A stretch of DNA of 64,000 nucleotides from the NCBI GenBank assembly GCA_937974275.1, contig CALJIF010000070.1, positions 1 to 64,000 of the forward strand, in the 5' to 3' direction. The position numbers and the translations under genes were made by a program. This DNA is from an uncultured Flavobacteriales bacterium. GTDB taxonomy: Bacteria; Bacteroidota; Bacteroidia; Palsa-965. Positions 50,608-61,500 of the stretch are shown here, piece after piece. The notes under the pieces were generated by a model that saw nothing but the letters and a program-made list of their open reading frames with translations, ran no database searches and had not been told where the DNA came from. The stretch's first letter is position 1. Every line of letters starts with the position of its first letter.

Positions 50608-52212
50608 TTAAACTCCGGAAGCCACACGATGCGCATTGGCCATTAAGGTTAATGTTAAACCTTTTGCAGGAAGAAAAGTAAATCCTGAACCGTCGGCAAC
50701 ATATACGTTTTGGGTTCCGTGAAGTAAACCGGTTTCTTGTAACGTCAAATGTTGACGTGTTTCGGAATAAGGTAATGTTCCCGCATAATGAATGCTGGCC
50801 CCAATTTGCGGTGAAACGGTTTTTAGAGGAAATGCACCAAGTATACGCAATGCCCATTTATACGAGCTTACGCGTTGTTTAGAATTACGTTCTTGTTCTG
50901 AAGTGCGGTGATAATAATAATGCAAACGATCTCCGGTTACGGAACCGGCATCAGGCCGCAACTCTGTGTATTGTCCTTCGCTGAATTGTTCCGGCAAGTG
51001 AATTCCGGCTATCAGCAAAGCAGGAGCGAGGTATTGCATGAGCGCACGTCCATCCTGAATGTTGAGCGGTGTTTCATTCAGCAATCGGAATAGCATCAGT
51101 GAACGATAAGTGTACAAACTAGCCATCGCGATATCATTCCCGGCTGCATTGTTATCATGGAATAAGGAAAGTTGTGCGTAACTGTATTGTTTTTGAACGC
51201 CGGCTTGTCCCAGCATTGATGGAACAAGGCACGGTAAATAATAATACGGATTACACAGTAATGGCACTCGTTTTTTATCATCAGTAGAACGTAGAACAAT
51301 ACGAGCTGATCCTAATGCACCACTGCACAATACCAACTTACGGGCTCGGAATTGTATTGCTGTTTGAGTCTCACAATGCATCGCATGTATAACAACTCCT
51401 TCTTCATGTTCTTCAAATCGCGTAACGAAGATGCGTTGCTCTAATTTGAAGTTAGGATGACGTTGCAATTCACGAATAGTAATCCAAGGCCGATATGCGG
51501 AAAGTTCTTTGTCATCATAAAATTCCATGTCGCGCAGGTTATTTCCTTTGCGATTGTCTTTGTCCTGAGATAACAATGCTAGCGCAGGGCGTCCGAGATG
51601 AAAATGTCGTTGTTGTAAAACTGAACGATTCACCCTGTAGCGTTGTGCTATTTTTTGCGCAACGGCATCGGTCGGTAAAGCCGGTTGAATGCGCTGAAGA
51701 TGTCGAAACGTAAACGGTTGTGCATCGTCCGCGTCTCCACTTATTCCAATACGATCTGCTACTACTTGATATGCTCGTTGCATAGCCTCCACCGGCAAGC
51801 CACATTGTTCGAGTTCTTTTTCGGAAAACACGCAGGACCCCAAGCCCCAGCCCGCACCTAAGCCGCCTAACGCAAGCGTTTCCATTGGCGCAAAGCTTGT
51901 AGAATGAGAAGTAAGTAGTTCGGTTACATCTTTAAGTAAATGAGCGCGTGCCGGAGTTAATTGTGCTCCGGTTCCTACTTGTTCCGCGGGTAAACTTTCG
52001 AATTGTTCACCTAACAGATAGCGGTGTTGTTGTGTGTCTGTTTTTCTGAGTTCGGTGAATGATGAGTCAGGAGTTAAATTCCGATAGTGTTGATCATCAT
52101 TTCCACCGTCTAACATTAATACTTTATATCCGCGTTCCAAAAGTGTTTGCGCAGCCATTGCCCCGGTACAACCGGAACCTACAACGATAACGTCAAACAC
52201 GTGTTCAGACAT
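50608..52212 (-). CDS. GMC-type FAD-dependent oxidoreductase
   Basis: 534 residues. An N-terminal FAD-binding Rossmann motif (VVGSGCTGAMAA, Gly12/14/17) leads into a GMC-like fold; the loop LALGGLGAGWGLGS and the C-terminal block HYAGTLPYS and VADGSGFTFLPAKGLTLTLM resemble the glucose-methanol-choline family C-domain, which supplies one catalytic His (IHYAGT). The usual second His/Asn in the last motif is replaced by ANAHR context. It should oxidise an alcohol or sugar; the substrate is unknown. Its minus-strand -7 box TATCTTTG lies at 52226-52233. The dioxygenase gene follows 44 nt later. Confidence 0.85.
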   Translation of the reverse strand: MSEHVFDVIVVGSGCTGAMAAQTLLERGYKVLMLDGGNDDQHYRNLTPDSSFTELRKTDTQQHRYLLGEQFESLPAEQVGTGAQLTPARAHLLKDVTELLTSHSTSFAPMETLALGGLGAGWGLGSCVFSEKELEQCGLPVEAMQRAYQVVADRIGISGDADDAQPFTFRHLQRIQPALPTDAVAQKIAQRYRVNRSVLQQRHFHLGRPALALLSQDKDNRKGNNLRDMEFYDDKELSAYRPWITIRELQRHPNFKLEQRIFVTRFEEHEEGVVIHAMHCETQTAIQFRARKLVLCSGALGSARIVLRSTDDKKRVPLLCNPYYYLPCLVPSMLGQAGVQKQYSYAQLSLFHDNNAAGNDIAMASLYTYRSLMLFRLLNETPLNIQDGRALMQYLAPALLIAGIHLPEQFSEGQYTELRPDAGSVTGDRLHYYYHRTSEQERNSKQRVSSYKWALRILGAFPLKTVSPQIGASIHYAGTLPYSETRQHLTLQETGLLHGTQNVYVADGSGFTFLPAKGLTLTLMANAHRVASGV

Positions 52213-52294
52213 GACACAATGATAACAAAGATATTTCTCTGAACCGATAAAGATGTTGCTCTTAGCCAGAGGAACAACACCTTCAGAAATAAAA

Positions 52295-52322
52295 AAATCC
52301 CAAGTTTATAACTTGGGATTTT
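52295..52322 (-). terminator. Intrinsic terminator overlapping the MazG-like stop codon
   Basis: Stem ATCCCAAGTT/AACTTGGGAT (52297-52306 with 52310-52319), 3-nt loop, A-rich/T-rich flanks. The stop codon (52306-52308) lies in the loop and arm. Confidence 0.8.
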
Positions 52323-52629
52323 GAATATGCCGGTCTTTGTCGCGGTTCGTTTTTTTATCGAGATTCTTTACTAATGCGGCTTCCAGATCTACACCTGTTT
52401 GGTTGGCTAAACAAATCAGCACGAACAATACATCTGCCATTTCATCGGCTAAATTCTCCCCCGTTTCACCGGCTTTGAATGATTGCTCTCCAAACTTTCT
52501 GGACATGATGCGGGCGACTTCTCCCACTTCTTCCATCAGTATCGCAGTATTGGTCAGTTCATTAAAATAACGAACGCCATACTGTTTGATCCAGTCATCT
52601 ACCTTTTGTTGTGCTTCCTGAATATGCAT
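52306..52629 (-). CDS. MazG-like nucleotide pyrophosphohydrolase
   Basis: 107 residues. The metal-binding EXXE...EXXD signature of the all-alpha NTP pyrophosphatases is present: Glu34-x-x-Glu37 (EEVGE) and Glu63-x-x-Asp66 (DEMADVL). Short single-domain members hydrolyse (d)NTPs, some cleaning non-canonical nucleotides. The gene stands alone between its terminator and the OmpA-like gene. Function by family; exact substrate unknown. Confidence 0.92.
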   Translation of the reverse strand: MHIQEAQQKVDDWIKQYGVRYFNELTNTAILMEEVGEVARIMSRKFGEQSFKAGETGENLADEMADVLFVLICLANQTGVDLEAALVKNLDKKTNRDKDRHIQNPKL

Positions 52630-52662
52630 GTTTGAAGTTTTTTCAAAGATGCAAAGAAGTTC

Positions 52663-54597
52663 TTATAAAGGCTGTCCTTCTGCAAGAATGTGTGTAACCT
52701 TAAACTCGGTGCGTCGATTGAACTGATGTTGCTCTTCGGTACATTTCACGCCGTCATCGCATTCGTTCAGCAGTTTCGATTCACCATAACCTTTTGCAGT
52801 AATACGATTCGCCGCGATGCCTTTTGAAATGATATACTTCACAGCCGATTCTGCACGTCGTTGAGAAAGTTTCGCATTGTACGTGTCACTTCCGCGACAA
52901 TCGGTATGCGAGCTCAATTCAATTTTGATTTGTGGATTGTCTATCATGATCTTAACGAGCTTGTCCAACTCAATTGCAGCATCAGGACGAATATCCGCTT
53001 TGTTGTAATCGTAGTAAATGTTGTCCAATCGAATCGGTTTGTTAAGCACAATTTGCTCAATAGTTAAGGTGACGAAAGATGTATCCATCAGCTGTCCGTG
53101 GTATCCACCGGTGTTTACTGCGCCGTACGCTTTGAAATAACCATCCTTTGTAGTTACTGCTGCGTAGTTGGTAGATGAATCGGCTTCGAAGAAAATTTTA
53201 CCGTTCGCATCAGCTGTCATTTTTTGTACGGTGCCTTTACGCGAATGAGAAACTTCAACAACTGCATTAGGAACAAGTGCTCCGGTGTTTTTTTCTTTCA
53301 CTTCAATAGAAACAAAATATTTAGGGTCTAAACGTTTGAAGTGATAGATATCGTCGTGCCCGGTATTATCACCGCGGTTACTTGAAAAGTATCCGGACTT
53401 GCCGTCTTTCTTAAAAGTGATTCCGAAATCGTCGTTCACGCTGTTAAACGGCGCTTCCATGCGAGAAATAGTACTAATGTTGTTGCCTTTAACTTCTGCT
53501 TTGAACATATCTAGACCACCCGCTCCCGGATGTCCGTCCGATGCAAAGTATAAATCAATAGTTCCGGGAAATGGCTGATGAATGGTCGGAAACATTTCCT
53601 CTCCGTTTGTATTTACTGCAGGTCCGGCATTAATTGGTTTTGACCAGGAACCATTTTCCAGAATACAATAGTAAATGTCTGTTCCACCCATTCCGCCGGG
53701 CATATCAGACGCAAAGAATAACTTTTGTCCGTCAGGAGTAATTGCAGGATGACCGCAAGAATATTCGGGAGAATTCATACCTAAGCATTTGATAACTGTC
53801 CAGTTTCCATCGCTGCCTTTTTCTGCAACACACAACTCTAAGTGGTTGTCGTTGTCTTTAGCTTTCGCAGGATCTTTCTCCAGCATATAACTTCTGGTGA
53901 AGTACAATTGTTTCCCGCTTGGAGCAAGTACGGCAGGTCCTTCGTGCAATTCGGTATTCACATTACCGCCTAATGGACTGAGTTGTTCCGGTTTTTCAGG
54001 ATTTGCAAAATATACGTCCATGTAGCCGTGTCCGGTCCAACTTCTGTGTTGCTCTTCTTTCTTAACAGGAGCTTCGGCTGCTACTAACAACGTATCACCT
54101 GTAATTACCGGACTGAAAACAGATCCTGCAACATTAAAATTGATTTTAGTAATCACATAAAACGGTAACAGTTTGGAATCATGCAATGAAGAATCGCAAG
54201 AGTTCATCTGATTGATAACAGCACGATTTCCGGGATCACTCTGCAGGTATTTTTCATACCACTTTTTCGCTTCACTGTACTTGCCGTTTTCTTTCAATAC
54301 ACGTGCATAAGTCAATTGATCATAAGGCGTTGTTTCAGGTGAGGTAATCACCTTAGCATATGCAGCTTCAGCTTCCTTGTGCTTATTCACCTTATAATAG
54401 CAATCAGCAAGACGAAACTGCGCCTTTGTGTTATCCGGATGCTCTTTAACAACGGTTTCGAATAAACTTGCAGCAGTTGCGAATTCGTAATTTGAATAAT
54501 GTTTTTCTGCGGCTTTGTATGTTCGATTCCCGCAACTTAATAATGCGACAACTGCGAATAGTGCCAATAGTCCGCGTATGGGGGTAGTGAGATTCAT
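52663..54597 (-). CDS. OmpA-family lipoprotein with TPR, WD40-like propeller and CarboxypepD_reg domains (PorE-like architecture)
   Basis: 644 residues from the ATG at 54597, with a lipobox (ALLSC) near residue 22. Order: TPR-like repeats (about 25-135, FETVVKEHPDNTKAQFRLAD), PD40/WD40-like propeller blades (about 145-430, AITPDGQKLFFASDMPGGMG; DLYFASDGHPGAGGLDMF), a CarboxypepD_reg-like domain (about 440-520), and an OmpA C-terminal peptidoglycan-binding domain (about 530-640, LSSHTDCRGSDTYNAKLSQR). PorE in T9SS has this same architecture. It follows the PorP/SprF gene by 13 nt and the SprB-type adhesin, so it probably anchors their complex to the cell wall. Confidence 0.88.
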   Translation of the reverse strand: MNLTTPIRGLLALFAVVALLSCGNRTYKAAEKHYSNYEFATAASLFETVVKEHPDNTKAQFRLADCYYKVNKHKEAEAAYAKVITSPETTPYDQLTYARVLKENGKYSEAKKWYEKYLQSDPGNRAVINQMNSCDSSLHDSKLLPFYVITKINFNVAGSVFSPVITGDTLLVAAEAPVKKEEQHRSWTGHGYMDVYFANPEKPEQLSPLGGNVNTELHEGPAVLAPSGKQLYFTRSYMLEKDPAKAKDNDNHLELCVAEKGSDGNWTVIKCLGMNSPEYSCGHPAITPDGQKLFFASDMPGGMGGTDIYYCILENGSWSKPINAGPAVNTNGEEMFPTIHQPFPGTIDLYFASDGHPGAGGLDMFKAEVKGNNISTISRMEAPFNSVNDDFGITFKKDGKSGYFSSNRGDNTGHDDIYHFKRLDPKYFVSIEVKEKNTGALVPNAVVEVSHSRKGTVQKMTADANGKIFFEADSSTNYAAVTTKDGYFKAYGAVNTGGYHGQLMDTSFVTLTIEQIVLNKPIRLDNIYYDYNKADIRPDAAIELDKLVKIMIDNPQIKIELSSHTDCRGSDTYNAKLSQRRAESAVKYIISKGIAANRITAKGYGESKLLNECDDGVKCTEEQHQFNRRTEFKVTHILAEGQPL

Positions 54598-54610
54598 AGT
54601 CTTCAAAATT

Positions 54611-55543
54611 TTAAAAGAATCGTGGAGATTTGTAACGGATTTTTTCTTCTTTGATGAAGTCCCATGCAATCATAATTTCATGAGATCCGCTGTTGTAGCG
54701 ACGCAAGTTGGTTAATGCCATATCGTACGCATATCCGATTCGTAGTTTCGGTGTAGCCTGATATTCTATAATACCTTGAATGCCGTCATTTGTTCTGTAC
54801 GATCCGCCAATCCAAAGTGTTTTATACATCAGCACATTAATGTTCGCATCAAACTCGATTGGAGCGCCGGGAACATACTTAACTAAACCTGATGGTTTAA
54901 TTTCAAAGTTCTTGCCGGCAGGAATTACAACACCTGCAGTTCCGTAATAGTGACGTTCTAAGTTTGGCGCACCTGCAATATTTAAAGCAAGAGCTGTTCC
55001 TTCTTTGTAGTTAATCACATTCGGGATACTCACACCCGCGTAGAATCGTGGCATGTAGAAATAAATGCCTGCGCCGCTGTTCGGAAGAATTTTTCCGTTA
55101 ACGTTTTGCATGAATACTTCATCCTGCTGATCCCACACTTGCAACTCGGTCAACTTAGCACGATAGTACGTTACACCTGCTCGCAAACCAACAGCTATTT
55201 TCGCTTTGTCAGAAATTTTCAGGTGATAAGAAAATGTTCCGGCTACTTCACTTCTATTCGTTACACCAATGTTATCGTTCATAACAAGTCCACCAACGCC
55301 AATGTTCTTTTTAGAAATCGGCATGTCGAAACTTAAGAAGCTGCTGAACGGTGCGCCATCAAAGCCCATCCATTGTCTGCGGCCCAATACGGTCAGGTTC
55401 GCGTAGTCGTGACTTCCGGCGTAGGCAGGATTAAGGAAATGGCCGCTAAACATGTATTGCGTTACCATCGGATCTTGCTGTGCGCGCATGCTTGTTCCTG
55501 CGAACAATGCCAATGCGAAGAGTATGATATATTTTGTTTTCAT
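54611..55543 (-). CDS. PorP/SprF family type IX secretion membrane protein
   Basis: 310 residues. Signal peptide (MKTKYIILFALALFAGTSMR, cut near RAQ). The family start DPMVTQYMFSGHFLNPAYAG is unmistakable, and alternating beta strands predict an outer-membrane barrel. SprF is needed to deliver the SprB adhesin; paralogues sit next to their own CHU_C cargo. Here it directly follows the 2051-residue adhesin gene (20-nt gap) and precedes the OmpA-type gene, so it is likely the dedicated partner for that adhesin. Confidence 0.95.
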   Translation of the reverse strand: MKTKYIILFALALFAGTSMRAQQDPMVTQYMFSGHFLNPAYAGSHDYANLTVLGRRQWMGFDGAPFSSFLSFDMPISKKNIGVGGLVMNDNIGVTNRSEVAGTFSYHLKISDKAKIAVGLRAGVTYYRAKLTELQVWDQQDEVFMQNVNGKILPNSGAGIYFYMPRFYAGVSIPNVINYKEGTALALNIAGAPNLERHYYGTAGVVIPAGKNFEIKPSGLVKYVPGAPIEFDANINVLMYKTLWIGGSYRTNDGIQGIIEYQATPKLRIGYAYDMALTNLRRYNSGSHEIMIAWDFIKEEKIRYKSPRFF

Positions 55544-55563
55544 GATCTTGCTGTTTTATGGGG

Positions 55564-58500
55564 TTATTGTCTGCGTAAGTCAACGAATCCGGTTAATATA
55601 ATCTGACCGTCATTAACGTTCAGAATTACGAAGTAAGTTCCGTCAGGCAGATTTTCTCCGGTGTTGGAAGTACCTCTCCATTGGTTGTTGTAGTTTACTG
55701 CATCGTAAACCAGGTTGCCCCAACGATTATATATTTCCAATTTGTTGTCTTTGAACGCATCTAAACCTTCAATTACGAATGCGTCGTTTTTGCCATCCAT
55801 GTTCGGTGAGAAACCTGTTGGCATATCAATACCAACCGGCTCACGTAAGGTAACAGAATCAGAAGTCGTACAGCCATTCGCATCAGTTACCGTAACAATA
55901 TATGTTCCCGCACCGATACCGTTTAGGTCTTCTGTGTTTTGTCCGTTCGACCAGCTATAAGTTAATGGAGCTGTTCCGCCTGTTGCTGTTACATCAATTG
56001 AACCATCCGTTGCCTGATACGCGCTAACGTTGTATCCGTTGGTGTAAACCAATGCTGAAGATGACATTCCTAATTGTGGCGGTTCTGCAACAATGAACGT
56101 ATCTGCAAATGCGCAGTTATTCGAATCGGTAACAAGTACAGAATAAATTCCTGCTGATAAACCGGTTTGATCTTCAACGTTTGATCCATTTGACCAAAGG
56201 ATGGTATATGGAGGTGTTGCTCCTGTAATGGTCATTTGAATTGATCCGCTTGCATCACCGAAACAAAGCAGGTTAGTGGAAGATGTAACCGCAATAATCG
56301 GAGCGTTTTCTGTAATGGTGATAGAAGAATCTATCGTACATCCGTTGGCATCTGTTGCCACCACGTTATACGTTCCTGCTCCGAGTGTGTCAATATCTTG
56401 AGTGGTTGCATTGTTCGACCACAGATAAGTGTATGGAGTTACACCACCGTTTATTGTCAAGTCAATAGATCCTGTTGTAAATCCGTTACATGGAACATTC
56501 ACGTGATTCTCGTTAAGTACCAATACAGGAGGTTCAGTCAGTGTAATTGTGGTGTCGAACTGACATCCGTTAGCATCTGTAGCGGTAACCGTGTAAATTC
56601 CGGCTCCGATGTTAGTCAAATCTTCCGAAACATCACCGGTATTCCACACGTAGGTGTATCCTGTTGTTCCTCCGTTGATCTGAACATCAATACCACCATT
56701 GGTGCTACCTGCGCAGGATACATCAAATCCGTTGAAATCCGTTGTGGATGCAATTGTGCCTGTCAACAAGGTTGGTTCAGTTACAACGTATGATAAAGTG
56801 TCCACGCAGTTGTTCGCATCGGTAACAATTACCTGATAGTTGCCGGCGCTGATACTGTCAACGTCTTCTGTGATTGCACCATTGCTCCAACCGTAAGTGT
56901 ACGGAGCAACACCACCTGAAGTATTCAAGTTAATGGAACCTGTGCTGTCTTGGAAACATAACAAGTTGGTTACGGAATCAGCAACTACTACAGGTGTAGG
57001 TTGAGTTAATGTATAGGATTCTACGACTACACATCCATTGCTATCAGTCATTGTTACCTGATAGGTTCCGGCAGCAAGATTCGCAATGTCCTGAATCGTA
57101 TCGCCGTTAGTCCAGATGTAATCAAATCCCGGCACACCGCCTGTTACTTCAATGTCAATGCTGCCTGTTGCTGCGCCATTACATAAAACTGAAACCGGCG
57201 TAGCTGTGATGAACAAGGAGTCAGGTTGGGTAATAGTTACCGTATCTGTAACAGTACACAAATTGGTATCTGTAATTAGTACCGTATAAACACCGGCTTC
57301 TAAAGCAGAAATATCTTCTGTTACCGCACCGTTGCTCCACAAGTAGGTATAACCTTGTGTTCCACCAGTAATCGTTAAATCAACAGATCCATTCGAATTA
57401 CCAAAACAATCAATAGAATAACCGTTGAAGTTGGTGAGTACTGTAGACTGTGCCATTAATGAATCCGGACGTGTTACGGTAAACGTTAATGTGTCATCAC
57501 AACCGTTGAAATCTGTAACGATAACGTTATAAGTGCCGGCCTCTAATGAAGTTACATCTTCTGTTGTTGCGTTATTGCTCCAGTTAAAATTGTAAGGAGT
57601 TGTTCCTCCTCCGGTTGTTACATCGATTGACCCGTTGCCCGCTTCATAACAAGTAAGATTTGTTACAGCTCCTGTTACGCTTAATACTGTTGGTTGAACA
57701 AGCGTGTCAAAAAATGTCGCAACACAGTTGTTTGCATCGGTAACAGTTAACTGATAAATTCCTGCAGGCGCATTCGATAAATCTTCCGTAACATCACCGT
57801 TACTCCAAACGAAACTGTAATTGGTAACACCGCCTGTAGTTGTGATGTTTATAGCACCTGTACTGTCGTTGGCACAAAGGATTGGTGTTACGTTAGCGGC
57901 AATTGATAAGGAGGTTGGCTCTGTTAATGTGATGCTTTGAGTGGTTGTACAACTGTTGGCATCAGTAATAGTTACAGAGTATGTGCCCGCCGGTAATGTG
58001 CTGATATCTTCTGTTGCCGCACTGTTCGACCAAGCATAGGTGTAAGAAGTTGTTCCTCCTGTTACGGTCAAATTAATTCCACCGAGACTATCTCCATTAC
58101 ATGGCACATCGAATCCGTTAAAGGATCCTGTTGAAACAACAGAAGATGCAAGTACTGCAGGTTCAGAAAGTGTAAACGCGATAGTATCCGCACATGCATT
58201 TGCATCTGTAACAATAACAGAATAAGTTCCCGCTGTCAGATTTGTTACATCTTGCGTGCTTGCCGAGTTAGACCATGCATAGGTATATGTTCCAAAACCG
58301 CCGATTGCTGATAAGTCAATGCTGCCGTCGTTAGCACCGAAGCACGTAACATTCACACCTCCTACAAAGGATGGAACCGTTCCGGATAAAACAATTTCAT
58401 TCGGAATAAAGATCGTATCTGTTAATGAGATACAGTTGGTAGAGTCACGTGCAATAATGATATAAGTATTACCTGTTGCAAGATTTACGGTATTAACACC

Positions 58501-61500
58501 CGGAGCCAGATAAGTGACACCGCCGTTAGTTGAAATACTGATTGGTCCGCCATTTCCACCGGTAACGTTAACGGTTACAGGAATAGAAGTCACGTTGTCA
58601 GCAACGCATGGATTGAAATTGATCGATAAAATTTCCACCTCAGGATCAATATCTATCGGTAATGAAAGAGGTAATGTACATCCTAAAGAATCTGTAACCT
58701 GAATTTGGTAAGCGCTATCAGTCGGTAATAAGATAGAATAACTACCCACCGGTTGGAATGTGCTTCCGTTGTCATACGAAATCTGATAGTTGACAACACT
58801 GTTGCCTCCGTCAGGCGTAACCTGTACCAATGCCTGCCCACTTCCCGGAATCGGACAATCCACAGTTGCGGTTGCAGTAACTACAGGTGGTTCGGGTACG
58901 TAATAAGTAAACGGACTGGATTCAGTACATCCATTTAAATCGGTAATCGTTACGGTATATAATCCGGATGTCAAGTTGCTTAGGTCTTGAGTCGTTTGAC
59001 CGTTGGACCATAAGTACGTATAACCTCCATTACCTCCCGAAACCTGTAAATCAATAATGCCATTGTTGTCGCCGTTACACAAAGCATCGGTAATGGATGG
59101 CGTAGCCACTAGTAAACCGGGCTCCGTGATGATAGCAGAAGTGCTTGCAGTACACCCGTTAGCGTCAGTAACGATAACACTATAGTTTCCTGCTCCCATA
59201 TCAATTTGATCTTGAACGGAAAGACCGTTTGACCAAGAGTAGTTGTATGGGAATGTACCACCTGAAACAAATAGTTCTAATGTTCCGTTGTGATAACCGA
59301 AACACGTAATGTTGGAAGCTGCCGCATTTACAGATAAAGGAGACGGTTCAGTGATTGTAAATTGTACAAAGGCCTGACAGTTCAATGCATCTGTTACTGT
59401 TACCGAGTATACACCTGCGGGTACATTGCTGATGGAAGATGTCGTAGCTCCATTACTCCACAAATAGGTTAATGGGTTATTCGCGAATAAAACAGTAACG
59501 CTTGCGCTTCCGTCTGAACCTCCGTTACAGGTAACAGCATTAGGATAAACAGCTGCTGTCAAATTATTACATGGAGGCTGATTAATGATAACTGTGTTAG
59601 TGGCAGTACAGCCATTAAAATCGGTAACTGTTACACTGTATGTTCCGGCAACTAAGTTGTTAATGGTTTGAGTGGTTTGACCATTACTCCAAAGGAAAGT
59701 ATATGGAGCGGTGCCATCAAATGGATTCACTGTTGCGGATCCATTATTACCGCCAATAGCCGTAACGTTGGTTTGTGTCGTTGTTGCTGATAATTGAGTA
59801 GGTTGAGTAATTGTAACGTTTACAATATCTACGCAACCATTGCTAAGATCAGTTACTGTTACCTGGTAAACACCTGCCGGTAAGTTGGTGGCTATAGCAG
59901 TATTTTGGACAGGATTGCTATTCCACTGGAAACTGAATGGGCCAACTCCGCTATTAACGATTGCTGCAGCAGCACCGCTTTCTCCCCCGAAGCAATTAAC
60001 GTTCGTGGAAGTAGCAGATGCTTGGAATGTATTGCAGCGTGGTTCGTTAACAACGACACTTGAATTAATTGTACAACCATTAGCATCTGTTGCAACAACT
60101 GTATATATGCCAAACACTAAACCTGAAATAGATGCTGTTCCATCTCCTGTAGGATTACCCGGAGACCAGTTGTACGAGTATGGACCTGTTCCGCCGCTAA
60201 CGATTGTTGTGGCTGTTCCATCGTTTCCACCATTTACTGTAACGTCAGTGCTACTCATGGTAATCGTGAGCGGTGATGGTTCAGTTATATTACCACAATC
60301 TGTTGCAGTACAACCTAGCGTATCAACAACAGTTAAGCAATAAGTACCTTCACCTGCGACAATAGAACTTGTGGTTGCACCATTGCTCCAGTTAAATGTG
60401 AGTGCTCCTGCGCCGCCGCTGGTAATAGATCCTAAAGTTCCGGTACTTCCGAAGCAATTAACTTGTATATCGGATACAGCAACTTGTGGAGCCGGAGGGA
60501 AGAACAAGGTAATTTGATCCGCTACGTTTGAACAACCTGCTCCCGGGAAACGTGAGGTAAGTGTAAGAGTAACTTGTCCTGCCGCGTATTCTGCAGGAGT
60601 TGGTGTGTAGCCCGCCAATAAGGATGTGTCATTTGGTGTAAACGTTCCGGCACCACCGGTCCATTGTCCGCTCACCGCATTAGAAACAGAACCATTAAGA
60701 ACAGCAGATGCCCCAACGCACAATGTTTGATCCGGACCGGCATTAACTACAGGAGGTGGAACAGCAATTGCCGTTACCGGTATTGGTGTACTTGGACAAT
60801 ATGTCGCATCGTATAGGATGTCGCGAATTTCTAAACTGTAGCTTCCTCCGATATTTGTGGAGAACGTATTTGTTGTTGAAACCGTTGATAAAGATGAATT
60901 TCTCCAAATAAAGGAGTATGGCGCAATGCCGCCCGTTGCTGAGCCTGTAAATGTAACTCCCGGACCTCCAACACAAAATTGACCCACTTGCGGAAATGCG
61001 CTCGGAATTAATTGATCGAAGTTGTAAACACGAACGGTATCACAAACTGCAACATATCCGCAGATTGTTGCAATAGGGTTTCCACAAACCAAGTAATCTA
61101 CAAACGGTACAGAACTATTTTGTGGTGTATAAATTACGGTATCACCTTGAGTGGTATTTAACCAGGAGTTAAATGCTCCCGCAGGTCCGGGGAAAATTGA
61201 ATTCCACGTAGGGCGATTTCCAATTTGATCAACCAAGCCTAAAAGCACAAGTGGTTTAGAACAACCTACACGAACGCTATCAGGCTTTGGGAAGGTCGGT
61301 TTTGCAATTGAACGAATGTAATACGCATTGGGGTTATTTCCCGGCTTACAGAAGGTCACGTAATGCGGGCCTACACCCGAAATACAAATTGGTACACCAG
61401 GCAAAGTCTGTGGACCGCAATTTACCTGGTAACGCAAAGAACCGCTGGGAATTGCCTGGTTGGGATGGTTCACCAAATCGAAGCCCATTTCAATCATAGC

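Noticed and set aside
50564..50857. Longer frame for the dioxygenase starting at 50857
   Set aside because: It would overlap the GMC gene by 250 bp and puts unrelated residues before a good Tat signal. A promoter box just before 50563 fixes the shorter start.
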